Shown piece after piece: positions 36,166 through 46,622 of a stretch of 64,000 bases of DNA. Each line of letters opens with the position of its first letter. Position 1 is the first letter of the stretch. The DNA comes from Triglochin maritima (Eukaryota > Streptophyta > Magnoliopsida > Alismatales > Juncaginaceae). Location: assembly GCA_963682175.1 (NCBI GenBank), contig OY821771.1:11097001-11161000 (forward strand), written 5' to 3'. The notes beneath the pieces were generated by a model that worked only from the letters and a program-made list of their open reading frames with translations, did no database searches and had not been told where the DNA came from. The position numbers and the translations under genes are program-made.

Positions 36166-36182
36166 GCTTCGTGCTGATAACG
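36166..36182 (-). other. Primer-binding site of Copia-2
   Basis: Immediately after the 5' LTR the minus strand reads CGTTATCAGCACGAAGC, the ATCAGCACGA-type site used by many plant Copia elements and thought to pair with an internal part of initiator tRNA-Met. Confidence 0.7.
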
Positions 36183-36414
36183 TGTTGTAAAACAAAACAA
36201 ACCAAAGATGAAAGATTGAGGGAGGGAGAGAGGTATGTATTTCTTCTCTTGTCACCAAATATGTACAATAGTCCTCTATATATGGGGTGAGGATGTAGTA
36301 GGAGTTACAACCAAAATAAATGAAATTACATCATATTAATAAGAGTAAAGCCTACTTAAAATATTGGGGGTTAAGGAAGATGAATCATCCACAAAACATT
36401 TGAAATTCTCAACA
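36183..36414 (-). repeat. 5' LTR of Copia-2
   Basis: It is 232 bp, the same length as the 3' LTR. On the minus strand it carries a CCTACTACATCCTCACCCC stretch next to a TATATAGAGG promoter-like sequence and a pyrimidine-rich region towards its end. Confidence 0.92.
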
Positions 36415-37970
36415 TTTAATTATTTTTCTTAATTTAGAATTGTATACAAATCATAAACACAACATACTACTATGTATTTAGGTCAAAAATAACATACTAC
36501 TGTGTACTAAATAATAATTGGTACATAGCATTAATATTTTGTATTGATTTGATTATTTTAGTTAAAATAAGTTAAGGAATTTCGAAATTTCATATTTCAC
36601 CGAAATTGAATATGACAAATTCTGTACAGGGGTGAAATTTTAAAGTGCCACAAAGAATTTGTAAATTCCAATACGATGTCAACCAAACATTATATTTACA
36701 AATACGGCAGTTTGAAATTACATCTTGAAGTAAGTAAAATTCAAGATTAGAACGACGCATCCAAAATACAACCTAAGCCCTAAGGAGTTAAATAAACCGT
36801 GTCTTTGCATTATTTGGTATCCACCATATTACATATTTACCTATTCTGCAAGAAAGTTGTAGTCGCATTATTTGGTATCCACCATATTTACCTATTCTCG
36901 AAAATCTGTGGAATTATTCTACAGGAATTATTTTAATCATCAACGCGTAACGTCCATGATCGAGGAATCCACCGCCTTCTACCTATCGTGTTCCCATTGG
37001 AATGTTTTCTTTAATTGAGTTGCCAAATAATACGTCGCCACTACGAGTCTTCCAAAAAACAATATTGTAGAGTTGAGTCAGCATTCAATGATTTACTTCA
37101 AAATTCATTTTGAGATTTGATGTTCTTGAACGACATTTTTTTAAAGTAATTGAGTACAATTTCTTGAAAGTGTTTTAAATGATTTTGGAACGTCAACAAT
37201 AATAAAAGAAACCCCAATTCAAAGATAAGGGCGACATGTTCAAATCACGCTATATCTTTATATCTACAACTTTCTTGCAGTTGTTGAGAATCAATAACAG
37301 GCAAATTCGATCATATTATGGCAAGATCTCTTACAGTTTCCGTCGGAAATGGTGGCTTTGGCAACTTTGGTGTCGTCTCAAATAACTATTTTGGATCCTT
37401 TGCTGGAGTTTTTTTCATGATTTGCATGGTTTTAGCATCTTTATCTCTGGTGTTGGTCGTCGTCTTTGGTTGCGCGCTTAAGAAACTTAAGTGCAGACGT
37501 GGTCGTGGTGGCCACAGCGGTGACGGAGGCGGTGGAGGTGGTGACGGAGGTGGTGACGGGGGTGGTGGAGGTGGAGGTGGTGGTTGTGGTGGAGGTGGAG
37601 GTGGTGGTGGTGGTTGAAGCATGTTGAACGCTTCAATATTGTTGGCACATGCACTGTGGATGCTGGATTGATAGGGTTTGTTTTTTATATGTATGGATGT
37701 GTGTGTGAATTATACGTGTATCGACAAATTGTTAAATTTTAAATTATATTGTGTTATTGCGTTAGTGATTCGTTTGGTGGTAACATGCTTCTGTTTTCCA
37801 TTTGGGATTTCAATTTTGTATTAGTAGGTTTTTCCATGTTGTTTTACACTAGTCGGTTTATCTCATTTAGTGCCATATGTCAAATCCTTTTTTTCTTCCT
37901 TTTTTGGAACCCTTTTCTATTAAATATATATGTCCCGAATGTAACTTTATTTACTTCATTAAAACCCTAA
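36415..37970 (+). repeat. Arm B of the inverted duplication, main piece
   Basis: This matches the reverse complement of 13060-14740, covering the 5' flank, coding region and 3' flank of glycine-rich gene B. The match stops where the 3' LTR of Copia-3 begins (about 37971). Confidence 0.85.
37318..37617 (+). CDS. Small glycine-rich single-pass membrane protein, copy B
   Basis: This is a 99-residue open frame, intact by sequence. Residues 1-26 are polar with Gly/Asn/Ser. Residues 27-53 form one strongly hydrophobic segment containing FFMICMVLAS. Residues 55-65 are basic (KKLKCRRGRGG). The rest is nearly all Gly with a few Asp, one His and one Cys. The positive edge after the membrane segment predicts an outside N-terminus and a glycine tail in the cytosol. 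The start is supported because the same MARS/MART/MARA start recurs in copies A, C and D. I do not know its function and recognise no named family. The tail may be polymorphic in length because it is a GGT/GGA repeat. Confidence 0.6.
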   Translation: MARSLTVSVGNGGFGNFGVVSNNYFGSFAGVFFMICMVLASLSLVLVVVFGCALKKLKCRRGRGGHSGDGGGGGGDGGGDGGGGGGGGGCGGGGGGGGG

Positions 37971-38338
37971 TTGTGAATTATAGGATCTTGAACAAATGAT
38001 TTTCACAATGATACTAAAGAGAATAACAAGATCACGTACGTTGCTCCATGATTTTATTCGACGAAGAGAAATCTCCAATTGCTAAGAATCGATTTCTCCG
38101 TCTCAACCCTCATACACTTTTGGTTGATGGAAGTTTTGATGGGGAAAACTAACTTATGTCTTTGGAAGATGGATGATCAATCCTTATATAGAAGTAGATG
38201 AAGTAACCATCCATCATGGTGTAACTACCCACTAACATAAATCTCTCTTAAATTAATCAATTAATTTTAGCCTCATAATATTATCAATTTAATAATGTTG
38301 AGAGACTTTATACATGGGTTACAAGAAAATATCTAACA
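37971..38338 (-). mobile_element. 3' LTR of Copia-3
   Basis: On the minus strand the LTR starts TGTTAGATATTTTC right after the polypurine tract at 38339-38350 (AAGTGGGAGAA). It contains a TATA-like CTATATAAGG near 38190 and ends around 37971. Its far end is inferred from the loss of duplication homology. Confidence 0.7.
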
Positions 38339-38736
38339 TTCTCCCACTTAGCCCATGTAACAATTCAACTTCAAGTAATTAATAATAAAACATAATGCGC
38401 AAAATTTAAGCTAAAATTTTCCTTATATCAATTAAAACATTTGTCACTACTAAGTATGAAAATTTATAAGGATCATGGCGGTTGTACGTCACTGATTCTG
38501 ACACATTCCCTTCCATTATCACAATATAATTTTCATATTTAGTATGATCAGTAATGAGAGATATCATAATGGTCTAACGATAATGTGTTATAATAGACGA
38601 TTCATGTTTCATCACATAACTCATTGATGTACATGTACTATGATAATGAAACAAGAGAAACATAATTTCAGAAACAATCCATAAGCAAATTCAAGATGTC
38701 AACAACATAACATACATACTACATTAATATGCATGA
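38339..38736 (-). other. Copia-3 polypurine tract and 3' untranslated part
   Basis: The PPT is at 38339-38350. The 390 bp between it and the RNase H stop is A+T-rich and non-coding. Confidence 0.6.
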
Positions 38737-39785
38737 TCAATAATTGTTTTCAGTAATGTCCATCCTTTCGACATGGTCTGTGAATGTCTTTGGTGGCAAA
38801 CCTTTAGTCAACGGATCCGCAACCATTAAATTGGTGCTAATGTGTTCAATTGACACCATTTGTTTTTGAACTTCTTCTTTAACGGCATAGTATTTCAATT
38901 CCATGTGTTTAACACCTTTTGAATACTTCTCGTTCTTAGAAAAGAAGACTGTTGCGGCATTATCACAATAAGCTTTTAGCAGCTTGGCAATAGAGTCGAC
39001 AATTCCAAGCCCTGAAATATAATTCAGCAACCATAAACCATGAACGGTAGCTTCAAACATGCTACAAACTCAGTCTCCATAGTGGATGCAGCAATGACAG
39101 ACTGTTTCACACTCTTCCAAGATATTGCTCCTCCAGCTAAAAGAAACAAATATCCAAATGTAGATTTTCTATCATCTACACATCCTGCAAAGTCTGAATC
39201 ATAATATCCAATCACCTCGAGGTGATCAGACCGCCTATAAGTGAGCATGTGATCATTCGTTCCTTGCAAGTATCTCCATACTTTCTTTGCAGCTCTCCAA
39301 TGATCTATTCCAGGATTGCTTTGATATCTACCTAGCATACCGATAGCAAAACTGATGTCTGGTTGAGTACAAGTCTGAGCATACATCAAACTTCCAACAA
39401 TGGATGCATAAGGAATATTCTCTATTTGTTTATGTTCCAATTCATTTTTTGGACATTGCTTAAGATTAAATTAATCCCCTTTCTGAATTGGAACAACACC
39501 AGTTAAACAACTTTCCATCTTAAATCTCTCTAAAACTTAATTAATATATGCTTTCTGAGACAACCCTAACAATCATTGTGATCTATCACGGAATATTTCT
39601 ATTCCTATAACATAGGATGCCTCACCCATATCTTTCATTTCAAAGTTATTTGAGAGAAATTTCTTAGTTTCATTTAATAAACCAAGATCATTAGTAGCTA
39701 GTAAGAGATCATCAACATACAAAATCAGAAATATAAATTTACTCCCACTGACCTTCAGAGTATCAGCTTGATTATCGGCTATCTC
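38737..39785 (-). pseudogene. Copia-3 pol remnant (RT end and RNase H)
   Basis: The minus strand encodes the last third of a Copia polyprotein. Visible parts are FLILYVDDLLL (about 39730-39700), MKDMGEASYVIGIEIFRDR (about 39640-39585), then frame 39440-39024 with IPYASIVGSLMYAQTCTQPD, GYYDSDFAGC and SKxSTFGY-type RNase H motifs. Frame 39060-38737 carries the RNase H C-terminus with DNAATVFFSKN and VADPLTKGLP. There are stops at about 39590, 39545 and 39470, and a shift at about 39050. Everything upstream of the active site has been replaced by CACTA sequence near 39785. It resembles Copia-1 more than Copia-2 in these motifs. Confidence 0.88.
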
Positions 39786-40154
39786 TGGGTCATCCTACGC
39801 CTGACGTCGTCGACGTCTCCGCCTCACACTGTCTTCCTCAAGGTGCGGTGGTGAAGACTAACATCTATACATACCTAAACGTTTTAGTAATTTAATTTAT
39901 CATCAATTACAAAATGAAATTTATAAACTACAAATCTTTTCATGCATAATATTACATTTTGTCATTACATTTGTTTTCCTAAGGATGTTTTACTCCACCA
40001 CTGGTTTCAAATCTGTTCTAACAAAATCAACCAAATCAACGCCGTCAAGTTTGACTATATCATGTACAATATTTGCTCACCCATACTCAGGGGCTTCAAA
40101 TACTTTTTCCTCCATGCTATATAAATCCATTGGCAACATTCACACAACGACTAG

Positions 40155-40466
40155 TCATTGGTCATCGCTTTCTCTTTCTTTGGGCTCTGCCACATAAAAT
40201 AATTGCTCGACTTGGGATGCAAATACAATTGGTTCTTCCGGCTTCAGAAATTTATTTGCATTCACCAACGTGAACTCATATTCGTCGCTTCTAGTCGTAT
40301 TGTCCAGACCCAGAACATCATACCACTTGAACTTGAACAAAACATATTTCACATTACCGAAGTATTGAAGTTCGATTATGTCTTGCAATACACCAAAGTA
40401 GTCGACCGGTGCAAGGATAGGATTATTATCTTGTGTTGTTGAGTAGCTTTCTGTTTTTGCGTTCAC
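40155..40466 (-). pseudogene. CACTA transposase C-terminal part (DUF4216)
   Basis: This minus-strand frame of 103 codons has the DUF4216 pattern of plant CACTA transposases: YFGVLQDIIELQYFG, a LFKFKWYDV motif, then FTLVNANKFL and FASQVEQLFYV. It is the C-terminal module that normally follows DUF4218 (next entry). It seems open over its length but lies in a decayed element. 39786-40154 downstream is non-coding and shows no clear CACTA terminus. Confidence 0.8.
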
Positions 40467-40822
40467 AAAATTCTAGAATTCTCAGTTCTTCCTTTTGACT
40501 CGTGTTTCTCTGTGCAAAACCGAAACCCACTGATGACATATCCTAAATATTTCATTGCCACAGTGTTCGGCCGTCGAGCAAGTGCTTCGATTTCAACAGT
40601 CTTACTGCCTTCATTTCAAACGGTTTTCCTGAACCAATCACTAAATTTCTTATGTCGTGCATTTGATTGTTGTCTTAGATTACCACATACTCCTACTCCC
40701 ATGAAGGCATTGTAACGGTTAAAGTGCATGTAAAAGGAGAGTTTCTTTGTTACTGATGAAATAATCAAATATAAAAAATGAAGAAAGTAGCAATACTTTT
40801 GTTCACTTACTATTGAAATTCC

Positions 40823-41256
40823 TCAATTATGAGTGTTCTCTAGATCAACAACATCAGGAATAGTCATTTGAACCTTACCTAACGGTCTTTCACCTACGTC
40901 GTTCCTCAAAGGCTTAGTAAATATTGTCTCTACACTCCTCAAATATCTAGAGCAAAAGGTCGTACACTCATCTGCCACAATACCTTTATTTCTATTTCTA
41001 ACAAAAGATTTCAACTTATTCATATATCTTTCGAAATGGTACATTCCGCGATAATGGACTGGACCTGCCAATCGTGCCTCCCAAGCAAGGTAAATTGGAA
41101 GACACAACATAACATCAAATAACTCTGTGGGAATATCATCTCCAGCCGGCATAAAAGAATACTGATGTCCCTCTCTAGGCGACTGAAATCATTAGCGGTG
41201 TTTACTTTCGAACACAATGTATGGAAAAACTGACTCAGGTGAATGATTGCTTCCAC
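40823..41256 (-). pseudogene. CACTA transposase DUF4218 part
   Basis: Two overlapping minus-strand frames (41256-41020 and 41152-40823) together give the DUF4218 pattern: HLSQFFHTLCSKVN, then MLCLPIYLAWEARLAGPVHY, the RYMNKLKSFVRNRN block and a CTFCSRYL end. A frameshift near 41130 divides them. DUF4218 sits between the catalytic Transposase_21 domain and DUF4216 in CACTA proteins, the order seen here. Confidence 0.8.
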
Positions 41257-41740
41257 ACACCTCTTTTACTCCGTGACTCTTCCCAAAGAACAATTTTGAA
41301 AATATTTAAGAACATCTTCCCCAGATTTGTATTAAGGTGGACTCTATGTTCCTGTTGGCCATCAAATGCTCTCTTATTTCTCCTCCAACGGTGATCTTTA
41401 TCTGGCCACTGACGGTGACGCAAATAAACAATCTTATCACTATTCTTTAGATAAGTGGAATGAGTATCTTCCATATAGTAAGGACAAGTTATATACCCTC
41501 TAGTCATCCAACCAGTCAAATTAGCATACGCAGGAAAGTCCTTTGTTGTCCACAACAATGCAGCTCAGAGCGTGAAAGATGACTTACTATAAGCATCATA
41601 GGTATCTACACCCTCTTCCCAAAGTTCTATCAGCTCTTCGATAAGTGGTTGCAAACAAACATCTAACTTGTTTCCAGGATGACCAGGAATGATTAGCGAG
41701 ATCATGAAAAACTTGTGTTTCATGCTCATCTAGGGTGGGA
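41235..41740 (-). pseudogene. CACTA Transposase_21 catalytic part
   Basis: The minus strand reads KHKFFMISLIIPGHPGN (about 41725), a DVCLQPLIEEL block and, after a stop at about 41565, LWTTKDFPAYANLTGW (41555-41508), a CPYYMEDT zinc-like motif, HRRWRRNKRAFDGQ-type and further blocks. These are signatures of the Transposase_21 family. The N-terminal part is cut at about 41765, where Gypsy reverse transcriptase begins. Confidence 0.85.
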
Positions 41741-41769
41741 AATTATAAGACACGACATTACTGGCAAAA

Positions 41770-42629
41770 TACTATGCGGCGTCTGGCTAAATGGTTGAAG
41801 ACACGACATTCTGGGACCAAACAAACTTGACCCCCTCCTGCATCAATGTTGTCAAAGGCGAAGCAAGTCTCGACACGTCTCTGATGAAACGAAGGTAATA
41901 ACCCGCCAGTCCCACGAAACTCCTAATCTCGGTCACACTCGTCGGTGCTCTCTACCGCGTCACTGGTTCAACCTTCGTCGAATCCACAGATATCCCAGCT
42001 CCCGATACGATCTGTCCCAGAAAAGCATTATCCAACCAGAACTGGCACTTCGAATACTTGGCATACAACTGATGGTCCCTCATGATGCCAAGCACAATCC
42101 TCAAGTGCCCCCTATGTTGCTATACATCCGGTGAGTAGACTAAAATGTCGTCCACGAAGATAATAACAAATCTATCGAGGTACTGTGTGAACATCTTGTT
42201 CATCAAAACCATGAAAGCTACAGGCGCGTTCGTCAACCCAAAAGGCACCACCAGAAACTAATAGTGACTGTATCTCGTCCTGAATGATGTCTTCTGGACA
42301 TCTGCCTCCCTAATCCTCAATTGATGATAACTGGAGCGCAAATCAATCTTCGAGAACAACTTTGCTGACTGCAACTAGTCAAAGAGGTCATCGATCCTGG
42401 GTAAAGGATATCGATTCCTAATGGTAACCTTATTCAGAATCCTGTAATCAATACACATCCGCAACGATCCATCCTTCTTCTTCACGAAGAGTATCAGCGC
42501 TTTATGTCGAATAAACCCAGTATTCATCAAATCATGCAACTGCTTCTTCAGCTCAGCTAACTCTGCAAGTGACATCCTGTACGACGCCTTCGACTACAGT
42601 GTGGTCCTAGCTACCAGATTGATGCCAAA
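41770..42629 (-). pseudogene. Gypsy-1 reverse transcriptase, truncated
   Basis: On the minus strand the frame 42575-42375 carries [19 protein letters not shown] and [13 protein letters not shown], the opening of chromovirus-type Ty3/Gypsy reverse transcriptase. Degenerate continuation runs down to about 41780 with a Gypsy-like linker to RNase H, broken by stops at about 42257 and 41955. RNase H and integrase are missing because CACTA sequence takes over. Confidence 0.82.
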
Positions 42630-43271
42630 CTATATCTCCATGTGAGGTGGCAGACCAGTGACATCATCCGCAAAGACCTCTGAAAACTCCTGGACTATCT
42701 CGAATTCCTCCAACCTCCTCATCTCAGGATCTGAAACTAGTAGGCTGGCCACAAAAGCTTTACAATCTTGTTGTATCAACCTCTGTGCCCTCACTGCTGA
42801 TACAACAACACGGCCTCCTCTTTCCTTCGTCCCCCTGATCAGCACATCCAAAAGGCCCTTCCTCGGAATCAGAATCTTCTTCCCTCGGTACAAGACTCGC
42901 ACATCGTACTGTGATAGCCAATGCATCCCCAGTATGACATAAAAGTCCTTCATCGGCAGTAAGACCAGGTCTTCCGGAAACTCCTGGTCTTCCGAAACAA
43001 TCGTCGCGTCGGGGAGAAAGCTCCCCACAACGCCCCTCAAACCCAAGGGTGTACTAACTTCCAAATTGGCAGTTAGCAACGCAGGGGTACGATCCAACAC
43101 GCTTACAAATCGGATAGAGATGAACGAGTGTGTGACCCCACAATCAAAAAGCACTCTAGCTACCAAACTAGCAACAAGAAGCGTACCATTTACCACCGTG
43201 GTGGCATCCCTCGCTTGATCCGCTTGGATGGTAAAGACCCGTCTGATTCTCTGTTCCGGCTGCGGTGGCAA
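42630..43271 (-). pseudogene. Gypsy-1 protease
   Basis: This 213-codon minus-strand frame contains the retroviral-type aspartic protease of a Gypsy element: VARVLFDCGVTHSFIS near 43165-43118 and DFYVILGMHWLSQYD near 42950-42905. The catalytic triplet is D-C-G where D-S-G or D-T-G is expected, so it is probably inactive. It ends in PPHMEI, the linker just before reverse transcriptase. Confidence 0.82.
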
Positions 43272-43403
43272 AAAAGGATGACAAACTCCGCCTCAACCTG
43301 TCGCTGGGGGTCCTGGTCAACCGCTCAACTCTCCTGATCCACTCTGACAATCTCTGATATAATGACCTAACTTGCCACAACCATGACAAACTCCAGTACG
43401 ACC

Positions 43404-44096
43404 CTAGCACTCCCCGGAATGGACTCTACCACAACTCCTGCACGGCTCAAGCTCACGTGCCACACCTCCTCTAATCCAGGGACTCTTGCCCGGATTTCCT
43501 GCTAATGGAACTCTAGGACGTCTGCTGACCTTCCCTTGTGGCCTCCTAGCCTCTAAGTTGTTCTCCTGAAAATCCTGATCTATGATCGTGGCGAACCTCA
43601 AAGCATTAGCTAACGTCTGTGGCATATTGTAAGTCACCCAAGTACGGAACTGCTTCCGAAGCCCCCGCACAAACTTTTTCGCCTGTTGTACTAGTGTCAC
43701 CCAGATCTCCGGACAATAATGCTCCAGGGTGTTGAACCTCCTGGTGTACGCTACAATGGTCATCTCTCCTTGCTCGAGGGTCATGAACTCCGCTATCTTC
43801 CCATCCCTGACATGCTCCGGGATATACTGCTTGTTGAACTCATGCAAAAACTCCTCCCAGCTGATGTCTCTCCTACCATCAAATACCACTACATATGTGG
43901 TTCTCCACTTGTTTGACGCGTCTCCTCCCAAAACATAAGCCATTATGCCCACCTTCCACACGGAAAGGCACCCAATAGCCTGAAAGATATTCTTGATCTT
44001 GAAGACCCAGTCCTCAGCAGGCTCAGAATCTCCTCTGCCATCAAAGATAGGCAGGTGTTGTCTTATAAAGTGGCCGAGCATTACTCCTGCCGCCAC
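43404..44096 (-). pseudogene. Gypsy-1 gag, 5'-truncated
   Basis: This 230-codon minus-strand frame holds a Retrotrans_gag domain: FDGRGDSEPAEDWVFKI, W..FL.EFN.QYIPEHVRD, an LEQGEMTIVAYTRRF block, then a basic stretch and a CRSCGRVHSGEC knuckle. Pattern and knuckle fit chromoviruses (Tekay/Del or relatives). The N-terminal end is cut at about 44103, exactly where the Athila-like LTR starts, so the Athila element probably inserted here. The knuckle frame shifts before the protease frame. Confidence 0.85.
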
Positions 44097-44103
44097 CGGC
44101 TCT

Positions 44104-45431
44104 GATTGACATCATTCCATGCTTACATTTGTATCTTATATCCATTATATTTCACCAAAACAATGCTATGTAACGAGTTTTATGTTTGAATTTCAAAAAT
44201 AAATAGGTTTGAAGAGAAGAGGCAGAAAAGGACCCAAAAGCAGGAAAATGGACTGAGTTGAAAGACTCGAGGACTACGATGCAAGATCAAAGGACCTGAA
44301 TGAAAGATCAAAGAACCAATTGGCAAACAAAAATACTCCACACCTTCATGGGGAGTATTTTGGCAATTCTATTCGAGTTGGAGCTCCAACAAGTCAAGTA
44401 AATGCATCAAAGACAAACAATACCATCATGGAAAGCCTAGACGAAAGACCAGGCCGATCCGGATCCTGTAGACCGCCAATTGGCGGTCTGGGTTGCTCCG
44501 GATCCGTGGATATTTTTGTGGGTTGTGTATTAGAACGTATTTAGTCTATTTTTGGTATTTGTTTAGTCCCATACCGGGGGATCGTCCCGGATTACCTTTT
44601 CCTATGGCTATAAATAGAACTCTTCACCTTCTATTATAATCACTCCATGCTTTGTGGCCATTCTCCCTAATTGAAGTGAAAGCCTTGAAGGAAGAAACTC
44701 AAGTGGGGAGATGCTACTAGTATTGTGAATCTTAAATCAATAAAGTTTTCTATGTTTTGTGCTTCTTCTATAGTTCTTGCATGTTTAGTGTAATTGTCTT
44801 TTATTAAATCTAGCTTAGTTAAAATCACTCCCCTTTTGGGGGGTGGAGATGACACTTATATATGCAATTAAGAAAGGAAGAATGTTTTATTTTGAAATGT
44901 GTTGATTAATATGAATGCATGCTTGCTTGTTAGAATAGAACACTTCACTAGATGGGTTTTTCAACAAGTTTTAAGACACCTCCCATGCTTGTTTAGGTTC
45001 TGAAACAACCACCTTGTATATATGAATGTTAATCAAGTAGCTTAGTGATTTAATTGATGGGTTTTGCCATGATAAGTAGACACCTCCCATACATGAAAAT
45101 ACTACCTCCACTTGTGCCTATAGGAAGACATTCTTACCTCCTTATTGTGTATGTGTAGTCACTCCACCCCCTAAGGGGTCTCTCTCTTACTGATTCCAGC
45201 ATACTTATCAAGTTCTTAGTTAAGTTTTTTAGTTCATCGCTTGTTGTTTACTTGTGCATGTGTTACTTCCTAGTTTAGTGTAGGATAGATTAGTATAATC
45301 AAACTCTCTTCCCTTTTTGTTGCCACTTGATTTCGTGCAAATGAGAGGCTCCTCACCTCCCTGCGGACGACCCGTATTTGTCACGTCTTCACCGACGCCG
45401 TGCACTTGTGGTATATTTAAAACGTTCAACA
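44104..45431 (+). mobile_element. 5' LTR of the Athila-like Gypsy element
   Basis: It opens TGATTGACATC at the point where Gypsy-1 gag is cut, and ends TTCAACA just before a tRNA-Asp-type primer-binding site. Length is about 1328 bp, usual for Athila LTRs. A TATA-like GGCTATAAATAG is near 44607, and a perfect 20-bp palindrome lies at 44470-44489. No 3' LTR was found downstream, so the element is incomplete at its 3' end. Confidence 0.75.
44470..44489. repeat. Perfect 20-bp palindrome in the LTR
   Basis: AGACCGCCAATTGGCGGTCT reads the same on both strands. Imperfect versions recur at 45588-45607 and 52089-52108 in the same element. Confidence 0.97.
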
Positions 45432-45437
45432 AGTTTT

Positions 45438-45455
45438 TGGCACCGTTGCCGGGGA
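45438..45455 (+). other. Primer-binding site of the Athila-like element
   Basis: TGGCACCGTTGCCGGGGA, one base from the TGGCGCCGTTGCCGGGGA site (complementary to tRNA-Asp) that follows Athila LTRs. It lies six bases after the LTR end. Confidence 0.85.
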
Positions 45456-46622
45456 GGTGTCAGTCCAGACTCTGGTTTGGACGATTCGAGTGGATTTAAT
45501 TTGTGTTGTGTAGTTTTCTTTGTTTCAGGAGACTCTGAGAACCAAGGGAAAGAATCAGTAGTAATTTGAAGACGAACAGAGCAGCATAGACTGCCAATCA
45601 GCGGTCTGGTGAGCTCTGTTTCCTTTATTTTTTCTTTGTCCTGTGGTATTATTGGATATAGTGATCTGGGACTCGATTTAGCATGTTTTTACTTATAGTT
45701 TATTCCCAGATCAATAATCAATCTCCCTTTAAGCAACTGGGACCTTAAAAACCAAAGCAAAAGATTAGGCATTATTTCTTGTTTTGGTCATGCATCATGT
45801 GCTCGACTTAGGCACGTAGATTGTCTCTTCTTTTAGCTTTACTTTCAGTTGTTGAGTGTTGGCTTGAGGTACGCATTTCCTTCTCTCATTCATGCATTTC
45901 GTATGAACATGAATTAGTAAGTAGGAAGTGCATTGCAACAAGTGTGAGTTGAGCGTTTGTTTGGAGAGTTGATTGTTAGATTTGGACTCCGAAACGCTAC
46001 TAAGGAGAGGTTGTCCCATATAAGATAAGGTGGGGGATTTCATCACCCTTTCCTTCGCCCCAAAACCACACTAATCAAGAGGCTAATTTTATCAAGTAGA
46101 CATTGGCCTTAAGGATTTCGAGCACATTAGGAGAGTGATCCGGTCCCGACCGTCATGGCCTGATCGGCGTTGTCCACTCTATCGATAGTAGGAGAGACGA
46201 AATCTCCAGATCTTGACTCACTTGCTGGGATTTATTGTCCTCGTCGTAGGGAGGTGAGGCGTGTTGAGGCCGTGTGACCTCGTAGTTAGGCGTCGTCTAG
46301 CTGTAAGGACCTATAGCGACCTTAGGACTGTTTCAGCCTTGTTTCCTTGTGTGTTTCTACCTGTACCCACCCGCCGTAGTATAAGGACTTCTTCCCTTCT
46401 CTCCTGAGTCACTTTTTCTCTCCTGTGTCCTCCCGTCTTCTCCTCTACGCACATTCTTTGTTTAAAGAAAAGAAAAAATTGGTTTGTGTGTGTGCACATT
46501 TGTGCATGCTTTCGTGGGCACGAGACGAGAGTGGCCGTTTGACGAGGCGCATTGTCAACCCTGCTTCAGTAGTCGATTTCTCGACGCCTTACTCCTCTCG
46601 TGTCGCACACAGTCTGGGTTCA
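45456..46622 (+). other. Untranslated leader of the Athila-like element
   Basis: A long leader precedes gag. It has no gene. 45880-46310 resembles, in inverted form, 53815-54345, and 45588-45607 repeats the LTR palindrome with two changes. Confidence 0.6.

Larger units (their letters stand above)
31036..36414 (-). mobile_element. Copia-2, element with both LTRs
   Basis: The two 232-bp LTRs (31036-31267 and 36183-36414) start TGTTGTAAAAC and end TCTCAACA on the plus strand. By eye they differ at about eight positions, roughly 96-97% identity. Flanks are TTTA on both sides (31032-31035 and 36415-36418), probably a 5-bp duplication with one change. The minus-strand order is 5' LTR, primer-binding site at 36182, gag, pol, polypurine tract at 31268-31280, 3' LTR. 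The un-inserted site survives near 14740 in the sister arm. It is autonomous in layout but its genes carry stops, so it is dead. Confidence 0.93.

Noticed and set aside
37386..37622. Proline-rich frame on the minus strand
   Set aside because: It is the antisense of the GGT/GGA repeat of gene B.
38339..38736. Possible additional host gene between Copia-3 LTR and RNase H
   Set aside because: It is the non-coding 3' part of the element, A+T-rich, with no open frame.
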